NCBI GenBank assembly: GCA_016584495.1
Contig: WAID01000003.1
Coordinates: 3,596,001-3,660,000 of the forward strand
Direction: 5' to 3'
Length of the DNA: 64,000 nt
Source: Celoporthe dispersa
Lineage: Eukaryota > Ascomycota > Sordariomycetes > Diaporthales > Cryphonectriaceae
Position numbers and translations under genes: made by a program. Below are positions 10,928 to 21,887 of the stretch, one piece after another; positions within the stretch are counted from its first letter, which is position 1; the number at the start of each line of letters is the position of its first letter. The notes beneath the pieces were generated by a model. It saw nothing but the letters and a program-made list of their open reading frames with translations. It was not told the DNA's origin and ran no database searches.

Positions 10928-12022
10928 CTACTTCCCAAAGACCACCTTTCCAGCCTTGTCGTAGAACCAGCTAATCAGGGACGACTCCTGTCGTGAAGAC
11001 CCGGCCTCCAAGTCGAAGCTCGGGCCGGCGGCCGACGTCTCTGTGCGGGCGGCCAATTTCACAGCCAGAGCTGCTGGAAAGTATTCCTCCTTCTGGCTGC
11101 TGACCCCGTTGAAGGTCACCGCACATGTAGGAATCCCGGAGATCTGGCTGCCATGGCCGTCGTAAGAGATCTTGTGGCGCTTCACGTGCTCATCTCTACC
11201 CACGCCCCATGTTGGTCAGCTGGTTTTAGTTACCGTAGTGCGTGACGGTAAGGATACTTACCGGTGCGGACGCCACCGGCGCCGCTCGCTCGGGCTGCTT
11301 CGGCTTGAGCTGCGGCTTCGAGTTGAAGCTGCTTGGACTGCGTTGGTGCTATGGTCGTTCTGAGGTGCAGCTGCTAGTGTGAGTGCGATGTCGGCCAGGT
11401 CGGCCGAGCTACACCATCCATTGGGGTCCCCAGAAAAGAGACCGCTGCAGGCCTGGACTGAGGGGGTTTTACCGAAGCTGAACATGTCTCTCTCTTCAGG
11501 CTGCGTGGTGAAGGTCAGACCATGAGGGCTGTCGGCGTACGTTTTACAACAGCCGTTAGCCAGAGTGAGCCGCACCTCGGCCAGCTCAGCCTCGACGAGG
11601 CTTAGACTCCTCGTGTGGCTTTGGAGGCCCCGGGTGAGCACCTCGTTTGCTCTCTGGAGGCGGGCGATCATCTCGGCCTGATCGTTCGCGGTCTGGGTGA
11701 GGTCGGAGATCTTGTCCTCCAGACGCTGCTGGCGCTCGTTCCTTGAAATTGAGCCCTTTCGTGACTTCGTACAGTGCTGTTGCTTCTTGTCTCTGCCGTA
11801 GTCACCACTAGGGGCGGACATGTTCTTATAGACCTCGGCGGCTTGCTTGGCTGGGTCGTCTGTGTCTCCTGCACGAGTGTGGTCGCAGGTGAGGTTTTCG
11901 TGGCAATTCGAGTCTGACCTCGTGTCGATCTGATCAGGCTGATGCGCTGCGGTGACCCATTTGGTTGCCATCTTGTGTGATGGGTCGCGTGGAAGGCACG
12001 ATTGGCAGGTGATTGTGGACAA
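10928..12022 (-). CDS. Hypothetical coiled-coil protein, two exons
   Basis: I do not recognise the family. The model is 11262-12022 joined to 10928-11195 across a 66-bp intron with GTAAGT, an ideal GCTGACC branch sequence and TAG. The phase is exact (CG + A = Arg) and gives about 342 aa. Residues about 100-150 form a predicted coiled coil (ERQQRLEDKISDL ... AEMIARLQRANEVL ... LVEAELAEVRLTLA). This is preceded by a Lys/Arg-rich patch (KSRKGSISRNERQQR), so a bZIP-like arrangement is possible, but the basic region lacks the Asn...Arg signature. A Ser/Arg-rich stretch precedes the intron, and the C-terminal part is a compact-looking block ending in WFYDKAGKVVFGK. An alternative start is the Met at residue 18. 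Confidence 0.6.
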
Positions 12023-12720
12023 GGAGAGGGCGGGACTTAGGTTGGCAGTCGCGACCAGCAGAGGGCGATCTCAGTTAGATGAATATGTAAACCGAGCTTT
12101 TACTGGCCTCGAACAAGCCTCAGTTGTTCGAATCAGTCTGGTCCTTTTCTCCTATGATTCAACGGCAGGCTTTTCCCCTCCTCCCTTCTGACTTTTTTTT
12201 TTGTGGTATTGAAATATTTCAGATTGAAGGTTGGCTGATGGCCATCTTCAACTTGCCCCGCAGATCTATATCCATACCCTCCCAATTTCTACTAGATCTT
12301 ATAGCCTTCGTGCCTCAATCGCCGGATCGGTTGGGATGTAGAATATCTAGGGCCACTCGACATTTGGATTTAATCGCTGCTTCTTTCCACAGGTGCATTT
12401 CGATGAGCGTAGTTTGCACGTACATGTCGTGTCATATCTCCCAGGCATGCGATAGCTATCGTGGAGAATCCAAGCATCGAGGTACCACTCACTCTGCTGC
12501 TCGAAGCCTGGGTTCGCTATCTAGTCGAGCTGGCCTCCCCTCTGCTTAGGCTCCGGGCACGATTCGAACGTCGCTGAGGAAGCCCTTCGCCTTTGATTAA
12601 GGGAGATTCTTGGGGGTCTGGCTTAGGAAGTGTTAGGTCTTGTGCGCCGGGTGTCGCTGGGGGCCTGGGCCTGACCTGGCCGTGCTGAAAAAGCAGTGGC
12701 CGGCCGTGAAGCTCGGGTCA
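12023..12720. other. Intergenic between two minus-strand genes
   Basis: Upstream region of the coiled-coil gene. A T-rich run lies near 12188-12202. A GATTCGAAC sequence near 12560 looks like a tRNA B box, but no partner structure is present. No gene is supported. Confidence 0.45.
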
Positions 12721-13700
12721 TCACCTCGCCGCAGGAGGGATGCCATCCAGATCGTCCATGTATTCCTCGAGGTGCTCGGCAGCATGCAGGGTTCCCGTCA
12801 CAAGCCCATTCTCGCCAACGTCCTCGTCCTTCTCTGCTGCACCGCCGAAGATGACACCGAAGTCAGCATAGACATCCTCCACGTCGGCCAGGTCCTCGAT
12901 GTAGCTGCTGCTTGGGAAGCTCAACGAATCCTCGTCTCCTTGGTCCTCCTCCGTCGGCCCGGTGACGTGACCCCGACGCGCGCGAAGTTCGGAAGACCGG
13001 AGAGGCTTCTGCTGTGAGTGTTGTGGGCTAGGACTGCGAGCAGCTGGAGCTGTGTGCGACGGATCGGTCGTGAGAGGCGATCTGGGCTCTGGAGGCCGCT
13101 GCCCGATTGTTTTTGGCCGTGTCGCCGGGGCCTCAACATCGGCGCTCCCAGATGATTCGCCCTGTTCTGGTGGCGCAGCACTCTCTTTCGCGTGGACGAT
13201 TGCCTCGCCTCGTCCTCCTAATTCGTGACAAACCCTCAGCCTGATACGATTCAACATCGCCGCTCGGTGCACCATCTCCGCTGGTCCATGTCCACGGACT
13301 TTCCTCGTGGGGATGCTTCCAGGCTGTCCTCCAGCTTCCAGGGCTATACCGGGGAAATTTGGCCCCCGAAGGTTGGACGCCGCGGCGGCAGCTCGTCTCA
13401 GGAACAGCTCGCCCCCCAACGTTGTCTTCCGGTTGAGGATATGTGTGGCGGGGAGGGAGAACGGCCGAGAGAGACGAGAGGTGATCAAGTCACGCCGCAG
13501 GCGGCGCTTCTGCAGCTGAGTAGTCCGGTGAAAGGCCCGTCAACGTCATGCAGGGGTCGGCTCCTCTTCCTCGTCGTTGTGTGGTACGTTACTTGGGCGT
13601 GTCCTTTGGCCGACGACGAAGGCGACATTGTTGTTCTCTTCTGAGGGGCCATTCTCCATGAAGCACCGCCACCATACAGATCGTCGATAGGAACGGCCAT
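12721..13700 (-). CDS. Hypothetical disordered protein with Asp/Glu-rich C-terminus, two exons
   Basis: Family not recognised. Exon 2 (12721-13515) is a clear open frame. Exon 1 (13593-13700) is inferred: it starts MAVPIDDLYGG, ends at a GTAACG donor, and joins exon 2 in phase 0 at a CTCAG acceptor across 77 bp, giving 300 aa. The junction yields a continuous basic segment (LQKRRLRRDLITSRLSRPFS) followed by PATHILNRK, which looks like a conserved core. The remainder is Pro/Ser-rich and disordered. It ends in an acidic segment (YIEDLADVEDVYADF ... HLEEYMDDLDG). An alternative first exon in another frame (MENGPSEENNN...) with a poorer GTACCA donor cannot be excluded. Confidence 0.5.
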
Positions 13701-15790
13701 ATCCAACGGTTCCGATGAACAACGCCAACAATTACTCGAGGAGGCCACCGCTCTCCCCTTTCATAATTCGTGATGACGACCACACATCTTCGAGAGAGCG
13801 CCCACTTGTCCGTGAAGTGGTAAGCACTCTGTTGTCCAAGAGATTGTCGGAGCTGTCGGGGTCGGGGGGACCAGAATGAGGAGGGACAAGTGTGGGGAGG
13901 GGGGAAGGGGGGGGCCGAAGGAACTTGTAATGAATTCGAGGGAGCGGTGATCACAAGTCTTCAAATCCAGGTCCGTGAAAGAAAGACTTCGGTAAGACAA
14001 TCCTAAAGGAAATCCAAATCAAATCGTATTCGTCCACCCGAACATCAAGACGCTCCGGAGAGAAAAGTCAAAAAGATGATGCCAATGTGTCAAACAAAAA
14101 AGAGGGGGAAAAGCAGAAGATATCAGAAGGAAGGGCAGGGCTCGTGACCGCATCCGCCGAACGAAGCGAGAACCTGGTGCATATGCACAGATGCAAGCAT
14201 CGTGTGGTTACGGCGTGTTCTCGGTGCATGGGGTTACCCCAGGTGGAGACTCCCAGGAAGACCCGGGGAACAGGAGAGGCGACATGACTGGCTTGTGGCA
14301 CGGAAGAGCTGGGCTTCAGGCACATGTCAGCTTGTCAGCCCTGGCTTCTCGTGGTCCGCGGATGCGAGTGTGGTCGGCAATGACAGCCGAAGGCCCACTT
14401 GCACAGCATGGGCGCGTCTAGATGTGGTGCTTGCAACTCTATGCCATAAGCAGCCTGGAAGGTAAATTTCTTGAGTATAACCTTCCTTTTGGAGGTGAGT
14501 GGCGAGTGGCAAGACGTCAAGCTTGTCGCTTGACAATTTCCTTGTTTTTCGGGGCGGCTCCTGAAAACTCGTGGCGGTGGTCGCGTTGCAGAAGGCTTTG
14601 CGGAGTTAGTCACAAGAGCACCATTCTCACCGGGCGAATTTAAATCACAACCCTGACATCGTCTCATCCACTGCCTCAAATCTTACGCCGTCTGAGTAAT
14701 CACTCCTCGGACACAGGAACCATGCCTGGTGGGATTCCGTCATCATGCCAATATAAGTTCTCGTTCACTGGTGCAATATCGAAGATGATGTTTCGACATG
14801 CCCTTGAGCCGCTTATTACACGGCCCTCTAGTAATCGAACACGGGCGCCATGCATGCAACGGCACACGATGGAAAGCATCGGCCACGTTCGTCGGTCGGA
14901 ACCGGCTGCCGCCGGCTCTCTTCGCCTTCAGTATGAACCAAACTCTGTACACGGCCGGTCTCCATCAAGAGATTTCTTGGTCGTGAGGTTCGAGGTACTT
15001 CCTCTTTTACGAGGTAACTTAAACTAAAAGGCTCGAGTGGACCTTGTGTGCTTGATGCCCAGTGACGCCTTCTACGCACCATATGATAATGCCTTTGACA
15101 GCCTTATGTGAGTAAATACTGGTTAAGAATCCTTATACAAGTTGTCTCAAGACCTAGTCAGCGGACATAGTCCGAATCCCAGCCCTCACACTTGATCTCA
15201 TGTCGGCTGCTTTGATGTGATATACAGTGCTCGTTTCTAATGTTATTGCCCTAGGCTGGACGGTCAAAGTTCGGCCTAGAGCGTTGGGATTATTGTTGCC
15301 AGGAGGTTAAGCCGAGGAGTTTCCTTGAGTTATGATGTCAAACGAACAGCGATTCGGCTTTAGGTTGTTTGTAAATTAAGCATCATTCGTGTAATAGAGG
15401 CCAAGAGCTTGTTGTGTGCGTTTGAGTCTGATTTTTCTCCCCGGTCGCCGGATCGAGATTTCACCACACTGACAACCAGAAACGAAAATAGTACATACAG
15501 CGACTCTGCAGCGGTTAGAGGACGTCCACTGACTTTGTAGTGTAACCTTCGAGTAAATTATGGCATTGAACCTGAACCAGGATAGCCTACAAGTGCACAC
15601 GGAGAAACCGCGGTTGGAGCTGCTTTATCGGGCACCGAGTCCGCTATGTAGTTGATCGGCTGCCCATCTTCCTTGTCATCGTAGGAAAGAAGCGTAGGGT
15701 GTTTTGCCTGCAAAAGGGACTGCTTCCACAAGACGGGAAGCCTTCGAGACTCAGCCTTAGGCGGAGATGCCCAGAGAGCCGTAAGCCCGC
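13701..15790. other. Long intergenic stretch without recognised genes
   Basis: About 2.1 kb. The first 500 bases should include the promoter of the disordered-protein gene. A polyG/polyC-rich segment lies at 13,880-13,920. Frames on both strands are short, overlap one another, and have no domain or codon pattern I can support. From about 15,080 the sequence is mildly AT-richer. Nothing else is seen. Confidence 0.45.
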
Positions 15791-16432
15791 TCAGCTGCCT
15801 TCTGGCAGTGCCGAGCGCCCGACGGTAGACTCCTCGGATTCTTTTGCCAGCTTTCCAGCACGGTCCTTGGCTATGTTCGCCATGGCCTACCAGCAGGATT
15901 AGTAGATCCTCCGGGTTGAGCTACAGAGCTCACTCACATTGATAGCCTCGGCCTCCTCTGCTGGGAAATCACCCCTGGCGATGCGCCGCCTCATGTCCTC
16001 CATGATGATGTCCCTGGACCGTCCATTCACAAAAGTGACATACCTCAGGCCCGGGTATCTGGCCTCGTACTCCCTGTTCAGGGAGGCCAGCAGTTCAGCC
16101 TCGGATTCAGCGGCAGACTGCAGCTGTGCTTGCTCTGCTGCACTTTGGGCGCTCTCCACCTTCTTCTCACCCAGGCGAGGGTGGGAGCCCAAGATAGCGA
16201 GAAGAGGTGTGCGGGCCGAAGGGTCTGGGTGAACTGTCTCTGCAATGACGAGCAGTTGGTCGCGCAGGGTATCTATCATCTCGGGATACGTGGTGAAGGT
16301 AATGGAGCGCAATGTGGGCAAGGCGAGGATGTGAAGTTCATCGCTAGGCTCGAAGAGGAGGTCCAGTACCGAGGTGAGGGTCGACTCGGGGAGCGATGCC
16401 AGCGTCGTGACGTCTGGGAGAGTAGGAGCCAT
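15791..16432 (-). CDS. 2-oxo-4-hydroxy-4-carboxy-5-ureidoimidazoline (OHCU) decarboxylase
   Basis: Third enzyme of uric acid degradation: it converts OHCU to S-allantoin after urate oxidase and HIU hydrolase. The protein is 196 aa in two exons, 15938-16432 and 15791-15886. They are separated by a 51-bp intron with GTGAGT, a TACTAATCC branch site and GGTAG, in phase 0. Family blocks visible: PLLAILGSHPRLGEKK (catalytic-type His84), SAQSAAEQAQL (Glu100), LNREYEARYPGLRYVTFVNGRSRDIIMEDMRRR, then EAIN|AMANIAKDRAGKL across the intron. Length is typical. No peroxisomal PTS1 tripeptide is visible at the C-terminus (ends PEGS). Its start codon lies 342 bp from that of PRP19 on the opposite strand. Confidence 0.88.
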
Positions 16433-16774
16433 GTTGCGAGATGGTCAGACGTGTGCCAGACGACGGTGAAGTTGGCAGGTTGGGAAGTGGAAGATACGAC
16501 GATAGCATTCGCTCGTGGGGCCAACCCTGCAGGGCACTATGGGTACGTACCCTGGAAGCCCATACTGAGCAGACAGGGACAGGGGCTAGTCAAGTCTGCA
16601 ATGCAAGCCTGCCGCCAAATTTGCAACTCCAAGCCGCAACTACAAACTGCGAACAAGAAGCTGAGCAGGGAAGAAGAGAGCCCAGGACTTCCCGCGGGCT
16701 AGACACCAACACACCGACGCGCCTCTTCCTCGACCGCCCCCTCCAATCCCATTCGAAGACGACAAGACTCCAGG
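16433..16774. promoter_or_regulatory. Divergent promoter shared by OHCU decarboxylase and PRP19
   Basis: The start codons of the minus-strand OHCU decarboxylase gene and the plus-strand PRP19 gene are separated by 342 bp. No other gene fits between them, so both promoters must lie here or overlap. I did not find a clear TATA box; the assignment is positional. Confidence 0.7.
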
Positions 16775-18411
16775 ATGCTTTGTGCAAGTGAGTACATCTT
16801 GAGCTGCAAAGCTCGACCCAGAGCTTGGATCCGGACCCAGTCCCAGTCAGCATGAGAAACCCACTGACCAAAGGCTGAACACCAACAACAGTTTCAGGCG
16901 AGGCTCCCGAGGAGCCAGTCGTCTCCAAGAAGACGGGTACCGTTTTCGAGAAGCGGCTGATCGAAAAGTATATTGAGGAGAACGGCAAGGACCCCATCAC
17001 CGCCGACGAGCTCGACCTGGACGACCTCCTGCCCATCAAGTCTGCCCGCGTCGTGCGACCGCGGCCACCCACCCTCACCTCCATCCCCGCTCTGCTCTCG
17101 ACCTTCCAGAACGAATGGGACGCGCTTGCCCTCGAGACATTCAAACTCAAGCAACAGCTGTCTCAGACCCGCGATGAGCTGGCCAACGCCCTCTACCAAC
17201 ACGATGCTGCCGTCAGGGTCATTGCGCGCCTGACTAGGGAGCGTGACGAGGCGAGAGCTGCCCTCTCCAACGTCACCGTCACCGGCGGTGCCGGTGCTAG
17301 CGCGAACGGAGAGGCAATGTCTGTAGACAACGAGGCCCTGCCGGAAGAATTAGCCCAGCACGTCGATGACACGCAGGCCAAGTACGCCCCCCCCCAGGTC
17401 TTCGTTCTTCTCGCTGCCCTTCCCCTTCAGACAGCATGTCTTCCGCACCTACTGACCTATGTTCCGTTCAATAGGCTATCTAAGAGCCGGAAGAAGCGCC
17501 CGGTACCGAGCGGCTGGGCGAAGGCCAACGAGATCGCCTCCTTTGCGCCGCAGTTATCTGAGTCTCTGCCTGTCCCACAGGCCTCCTCGATCGGGACCGA
17601 AGCCGGATACGCAGCCGTCGGCGGTCTCAAGGGAGATGCGGCCGTCTTCTCCATAGCTGCAGGTCAGGCGGAGCGGTCCCTGCAGGTCAATGAGCCCATC
17701 ACAGACACGCTGTGGCACGGATCCAAGGTCATCTTCGCCACGTCAAAGGGGTCCGTCAAGGTCTTGGAGGGCGGCAGCGAGGTCGCGTCCTTTGCGGAGC
17801 ACGCGGGTGCGGCCACAGCCCTGTCGATGCATCCTGGAGGCACGATCCTGGCTTCAGTCGGGACGGACAAGAGCTTTGTTTTCTACGACCTAGATGCGCT
17901 CAAGAGGGTCACGCGGGTGTACACGCACACCCCCCTGACAGCGTGCGCATTCCACCCCGACGGCCACCTCTTCGCGGCGGGCACAAATGCGGGGGCCATC
18001 AAGATGTATCTCACCAAGACAGGCGAGGAGGCAGCGACATTTTCGCTCGGAGCCCCCGTCGAGGCGCTCGTCTTCTCTGAGAACGGCTACTGGATAGCGG
18101 CCACGGCCAAGGGACAGACGACCGTGACGGTATTCGACCTGCGCAAGGAAGGAGATGCGGCCACGGCAAAGGTCTTGGATATCGGAAGCGCGGTGCAGAG
18201 CCTAGCATGGGACTACACGGGCCAGTTCCTCGCCACCGCAGGACCATCGGGCGTCACCGTGCAGCAGTACGCCAAGAGCAGCAAGAAGTGGAGCGAGGCC
18301 CTCCAGAGCGCGACACCTGCCGTGGCGGTCGCGTGGGGGGAGGCGGCCAAGAATCTAGTGACGGTGAACAGGGACGGCGTGCTCTCGGTACTGGCTGCTC
18401 CAGACGAATGA
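16775..18411 (+). CDS. PRP19: Pre-mRNA-processing factor 19 (U-box E3 ligase, WD40)
   Basis: Core subunit of the spliceosomal NineTeen complex and an E3 ubiquitin ligase, also linked to DNA repair (family knowledge). The protein is 479 aa in three exons: 16775-16787, 16892-17381 and 17475-18411. The 13-base first exon encodes MLCA and joins ISGEAPEEPVVS in the second. A U-box fills residues 1-57 (KRLIEKYIEENGKDP, DLLPIKSA). The Prp19 coiled-coil region (TSIPALLSTFQNEWDALALETF...) follows. After the conserved SRKKRPVPSGWA linker comes a WD40 propeller of about 280 residues (SMHPGGTILASVGTDKSFVFYD and similar). Intron 2 is 93 bp, divisible by three and free of stops, so an unspliced reading gives 31 extra residues. 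The branch site CTACTGACC supports removal. Confidence 0.95.
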
Positions 18412-19402
18412 TAGGGACATGCAAACTCTGGGGTGACTGAGCGGTGGTAGACACGGGGGGGGGGGGCGACTATGACTTTGGATTAATTAGGTCACTCAGG
18501 GGGAAAGGGGGGGTAGGGATCTAGCAGGTTACAGAGTAAAAGCCCAGGTCGGCAGCAACAGGATCAGGGCATGTATGAGATATTCAGGCAGGCAGAGGGT
18601 GTTGGCGTACGCCCAAGTGGGTGCGGACAAGAATCAAATATGTGAGGTGAACCTACCATAGTAGCTGGTCGTACCTGGCCAAACCCAAGCCGTGCGACTA
18701 TCAACCCAGACCCCGCCTAGCTACACCCTGCCTAAACCCCCCTCCTACTCCTATCAGACCCAGGCTAGAGTGATCGCGGAGGGGTCTTGTACCATGGACC
18801 GGCCCGAGCACAGATGAGAAATGGTATGTATGATGACGAGACCATTTAAAAAGTCCCAGTGATCCCACCACTGTCACTCATTACACTGTCACGCAAATGG
18901 ACGGATAGGCACCATGCCATGCAGGTGGAGGCTCACTCTTCCGGCACAGACGGGCAGAGATTGCAGGCTTTATCGTTATTATTATTTTTCCTATTCTCCC
19001 GACACCCCTTCTTCTAGCCCTTGGTGGGCTGCTTGATTGATCGATCCCTTTCTGCCCTGCAGCCTCTTCATCCCGCGGGCGGTCCAATCAACCTGCTGCA
19101 CTTACCTCCTGATGTCTGTGCCTGTACCTGTGTACCTGTGCGCGCGTGTGTGCCTAAAGCTCTAGTACTTGTGTCGCCTCCCGCCCCGTCACCATTACTC
19201 TGGGCAGCGAATTCCCTTCTCGATCTCTGTCTTCTTCTCAATCGCGCCTTCGCCATCACCACTACCTCTCGCTTTTGACCGGCCGCGTCACATACTTTCT
19301 CACCACTGCAGGCGAAGGGGAGGAGCCGACCTTGGACTCGAATCAGCACTGCGTCAGAACATCAAGAACAGGACAAGGCAGAAAGGAGATGGAACAAAGA
19401 CC
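18412..19402. other. Intergenic between PRP19 and the RING gene
   Basis: Begins with a G homopolymer of about ten bases near 18,457. The following sequence is neutral. From about 19,150 it is C/T-rich, which is typical of a fungal promoter or 5' leader for the RING gene at 19,403. No further gene is seen. Confidence 0.5.
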
Positions 19403-21887
19403 ATGAGCCACCACGGTTTCGTTTCGAACAGTAGTGCTGCACATTCCGACAACCTGCACCCTGGCACTGCCCACAGCTACGACCACGCCTTCGACCCTGA
19501 TCCCGACCCATACCGATACCGTATCGACGCCCGCAGCGACAGTCTCGGCCTCGACGCGAACAACTACAACAACCCCCCACACAACGCTTCTTCGTCACGC
19601 ATGCCCTGGCAACCTCTCAACGAACCCCCTCGTCTAAACCGAGCCAACGGACTTGGGATCGAGGCGGCTGTACAGGAGGGGTATTCTGCTGCGCCAGGCG
19701 ATCTGGTGTTCGAGTCGGACGGGACAGACGACCTCGAAGAGGGACACCAACACTCTGGTCCGACCCGACCTCACTGCCTCTACAACAACCGCCACCCCGG
19801 CGGTAGACAGCGAGAGGGCAGCCTTGGCGCCGTCTCTCTCGCCTCCACTGCCTACGCGCCCTCCTCTCCAGTCGGTTCAGGCTCGTCTGGAGCTGACACC
19901 GCCGCACCGTCTCTCTCCTCCCCCTCTCCCATCTCCCTAGTTTCAATCTCCGATTCTGGGTCTGGCTCTTCTCCCAACCCTCCTCGAGACTCTGATCCAG
20001 CCTCTGGCTCGAGCCCTGCCTCGGCAATATCCCAAGAACCTGCACGCCCACACGACCAGTGGTACCACAGCCGACGCCGGCCTTTTTGAGCGTGTAGGCG
20101 TCAGCCACTCGCCACGGCGCTCCAGCCTTACGCCAACCATTCACCCGAACCGGCGCCTACCCCAGCCTCAGTACCACGTCCCGCCCCAGAACCGCCCAAC
20201 GCACCAACGCACCGACTCCCGTAACCACAACAACGGCTTTAACCACACGCTTTCCTCGTCACCATCAGACGACGAGCAGCAGGACCTCGCACCCACCCGA
20301 CCAGGAGTCCGACGGCCCCGAGAGCAGACCCCGGCGAGCTCCGACTCTTCTGGAGACGACCTGCCCGGCCAAGAACCTAACCGCCGTGCCGCCGAGAACG
20401 TACGGGCCTCGTCCGCTAGTCAACCCAGCTCAGTCTTGGTGGATTCCGACGACAGCGAGGTCGAGGACGAGGGCGAGGACGAGGGTATTCTTGCGCGGCA
20501 AAGACGACGACTGTATCACCTAGCGACTCGCGGGGCTGCAAGGGCACATCGGCAGGTCAGCATGCCGCACCCAAGCAGAGACGGAGCCGGTGGAAGGCGG
20601 GCCCCCGCCATCGACTGGGGCTCTGACTCAGAGTTGGGGTTCGACGAGGATAGAGACGATGAGCTGATCGAGGTGGTTTTGGACCGCCAGGTGGAGGCCC
20701 CTCCTATGCAACGCCAGCAACAGAGGCATCCCACGCGTTCCGGACAGGCCAGACAATCCGCCCGTCACGACAACAACGCCGAGCAGCAGAGACAGAGTGT
20801 CGATGTGATTGATCTCACCGAGGAGCCAGACAGCCCCGTCCTGCTCCACCAGCGCCCTCTTCACCTCCGCCGAGACATCGTTCACGACCACACCCGCAAC
20901 ATTGAGGATCAACGGCACGGCGGACAGCAAGAACCCCCACAGAATCCACGGAGGCAAACATCACAGATCGCACGTACCCCGTCGCTTACCCGCAGCGACG
21001 GCAGTCTCTGGGAGGGCAGGGCCACACCCCCCCTGTCATCGATCTCACCAACAGTCCTGACGAGCTTGATGTTCCTGAGTTGGAAGAAGCAGGCATCCCA
21101 GCTGACCGCCGCCTGCCTATTCCCCGGCCTGCCACCCAACGAGGTCACCGGCGGAGTGTTGAGTTCATCGGTCGCGGCCGTGGCCTCATCCAGGGCTTCC
21201 CCGGGCTGGGCAACATCAGCACCTTCCGAGATCTCTTCCCCGGGCTCCTCGCTGTTCATCTCGCTCATCATAACGACGCCGATCTCCAGCTTATCGAGGC
21301 ACACCAATTTGCAATGAATGCGAACCCTCTTGCGGGCAACCAGCCCGAGTTCAACTACCAGGCGAACGGCTTTGGTGGTCTAGCTGGTCGCCAGCCTACC
21401 CCCAAGCCCGACTTCGAGCCCCCTCCCCCCGCCCGACCAGGCTTCACCCGCCACACCGGCCCCGACAGGGATACGAATGACGAGATGGTCGTTGTCTGCG
21501 CTAGCTGCGACAATGAACTGAAATACTCGGCCGCCGCCGACGACGACGACGGTGCCCGCCCCGCCAAGCGTCCTAGAAACAAGAAGGACCGCGAGGAGCA
21601 CCACTTCTGGGCCGTCAAGGCCTGTGGTCACGTGAGCCCACCTCCCCCCCCTCCTTCCTTTTTATGATCCAGGCGATGCATTAGGTACGTGCTTGCTAAA
21701 TGTACGTTGGGTCTAGGTCTACTGTCGAGGCTGCTACGAGAATCGAAAGAAGCTCAAGAGCAAGGACTATGACAAGCTTGGCTTCGGGGTCAGCTACACG
21801 CACAAGCTGCCAAAGATCCTCTGTGCGGTCGACACTTGCAACTCGGACGTCACCAACAATCAGAGCTGGGTCGGCATCTTCATGTAA
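19403..21887 (+). CDS. RING-type zinc-finger protein with SUMO-interaction-like motifs; two frame breaks
   Basis: A long disordered N-terminus leads to a C-terminal RING. Its metal-ligand pattern is CASC ... ACGH..YCRGC ... CAVDTC, completed across an 85-bp GT-AG intron (21632-21716). Two VIDLT motifs stand in the middle (VIDLTEEPDSP near 20803, VIDLTNSPDELD near 21035). They match SUMO-interaction motifs flanked by acidic residues, so a SUMO-targeted ubiquitin ligase or related role is plausible (inference). An acidic DSDDSEVEDEGEDEG stretch precedes them. The reading frame changes twice without a usable intron: once between about 19,990 and 20,089 (+1), and once at a seven-C run at 21027-21033, where eight would keep RATPP in frame with VIDLTNS. 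It is otherwise intact. The start is the first ATG of the open frame with a clean upstream leader. Confidence 0.65.

Noticed and set aside
12545..12640. tRNA-like sequence around GATTCGAAC with CCCGGAGC end
   Set aside because: The T-stem does not pair, no A box lies at the right distance and the acceptor strand has no partner.
14087..15082. Several frames of 60-114 codons on both strands
   Set aside because: They overlap each other, lack domains and start contexts, and behave like random open frames in neutral DNA.
19169..19402. N-terminal extension of the RING protein to an upstream Met
   Set aside because: The extension reads C/T-rich leader sequence with no conserved pattern; the ATG at 19,403 begins the protein-like part.
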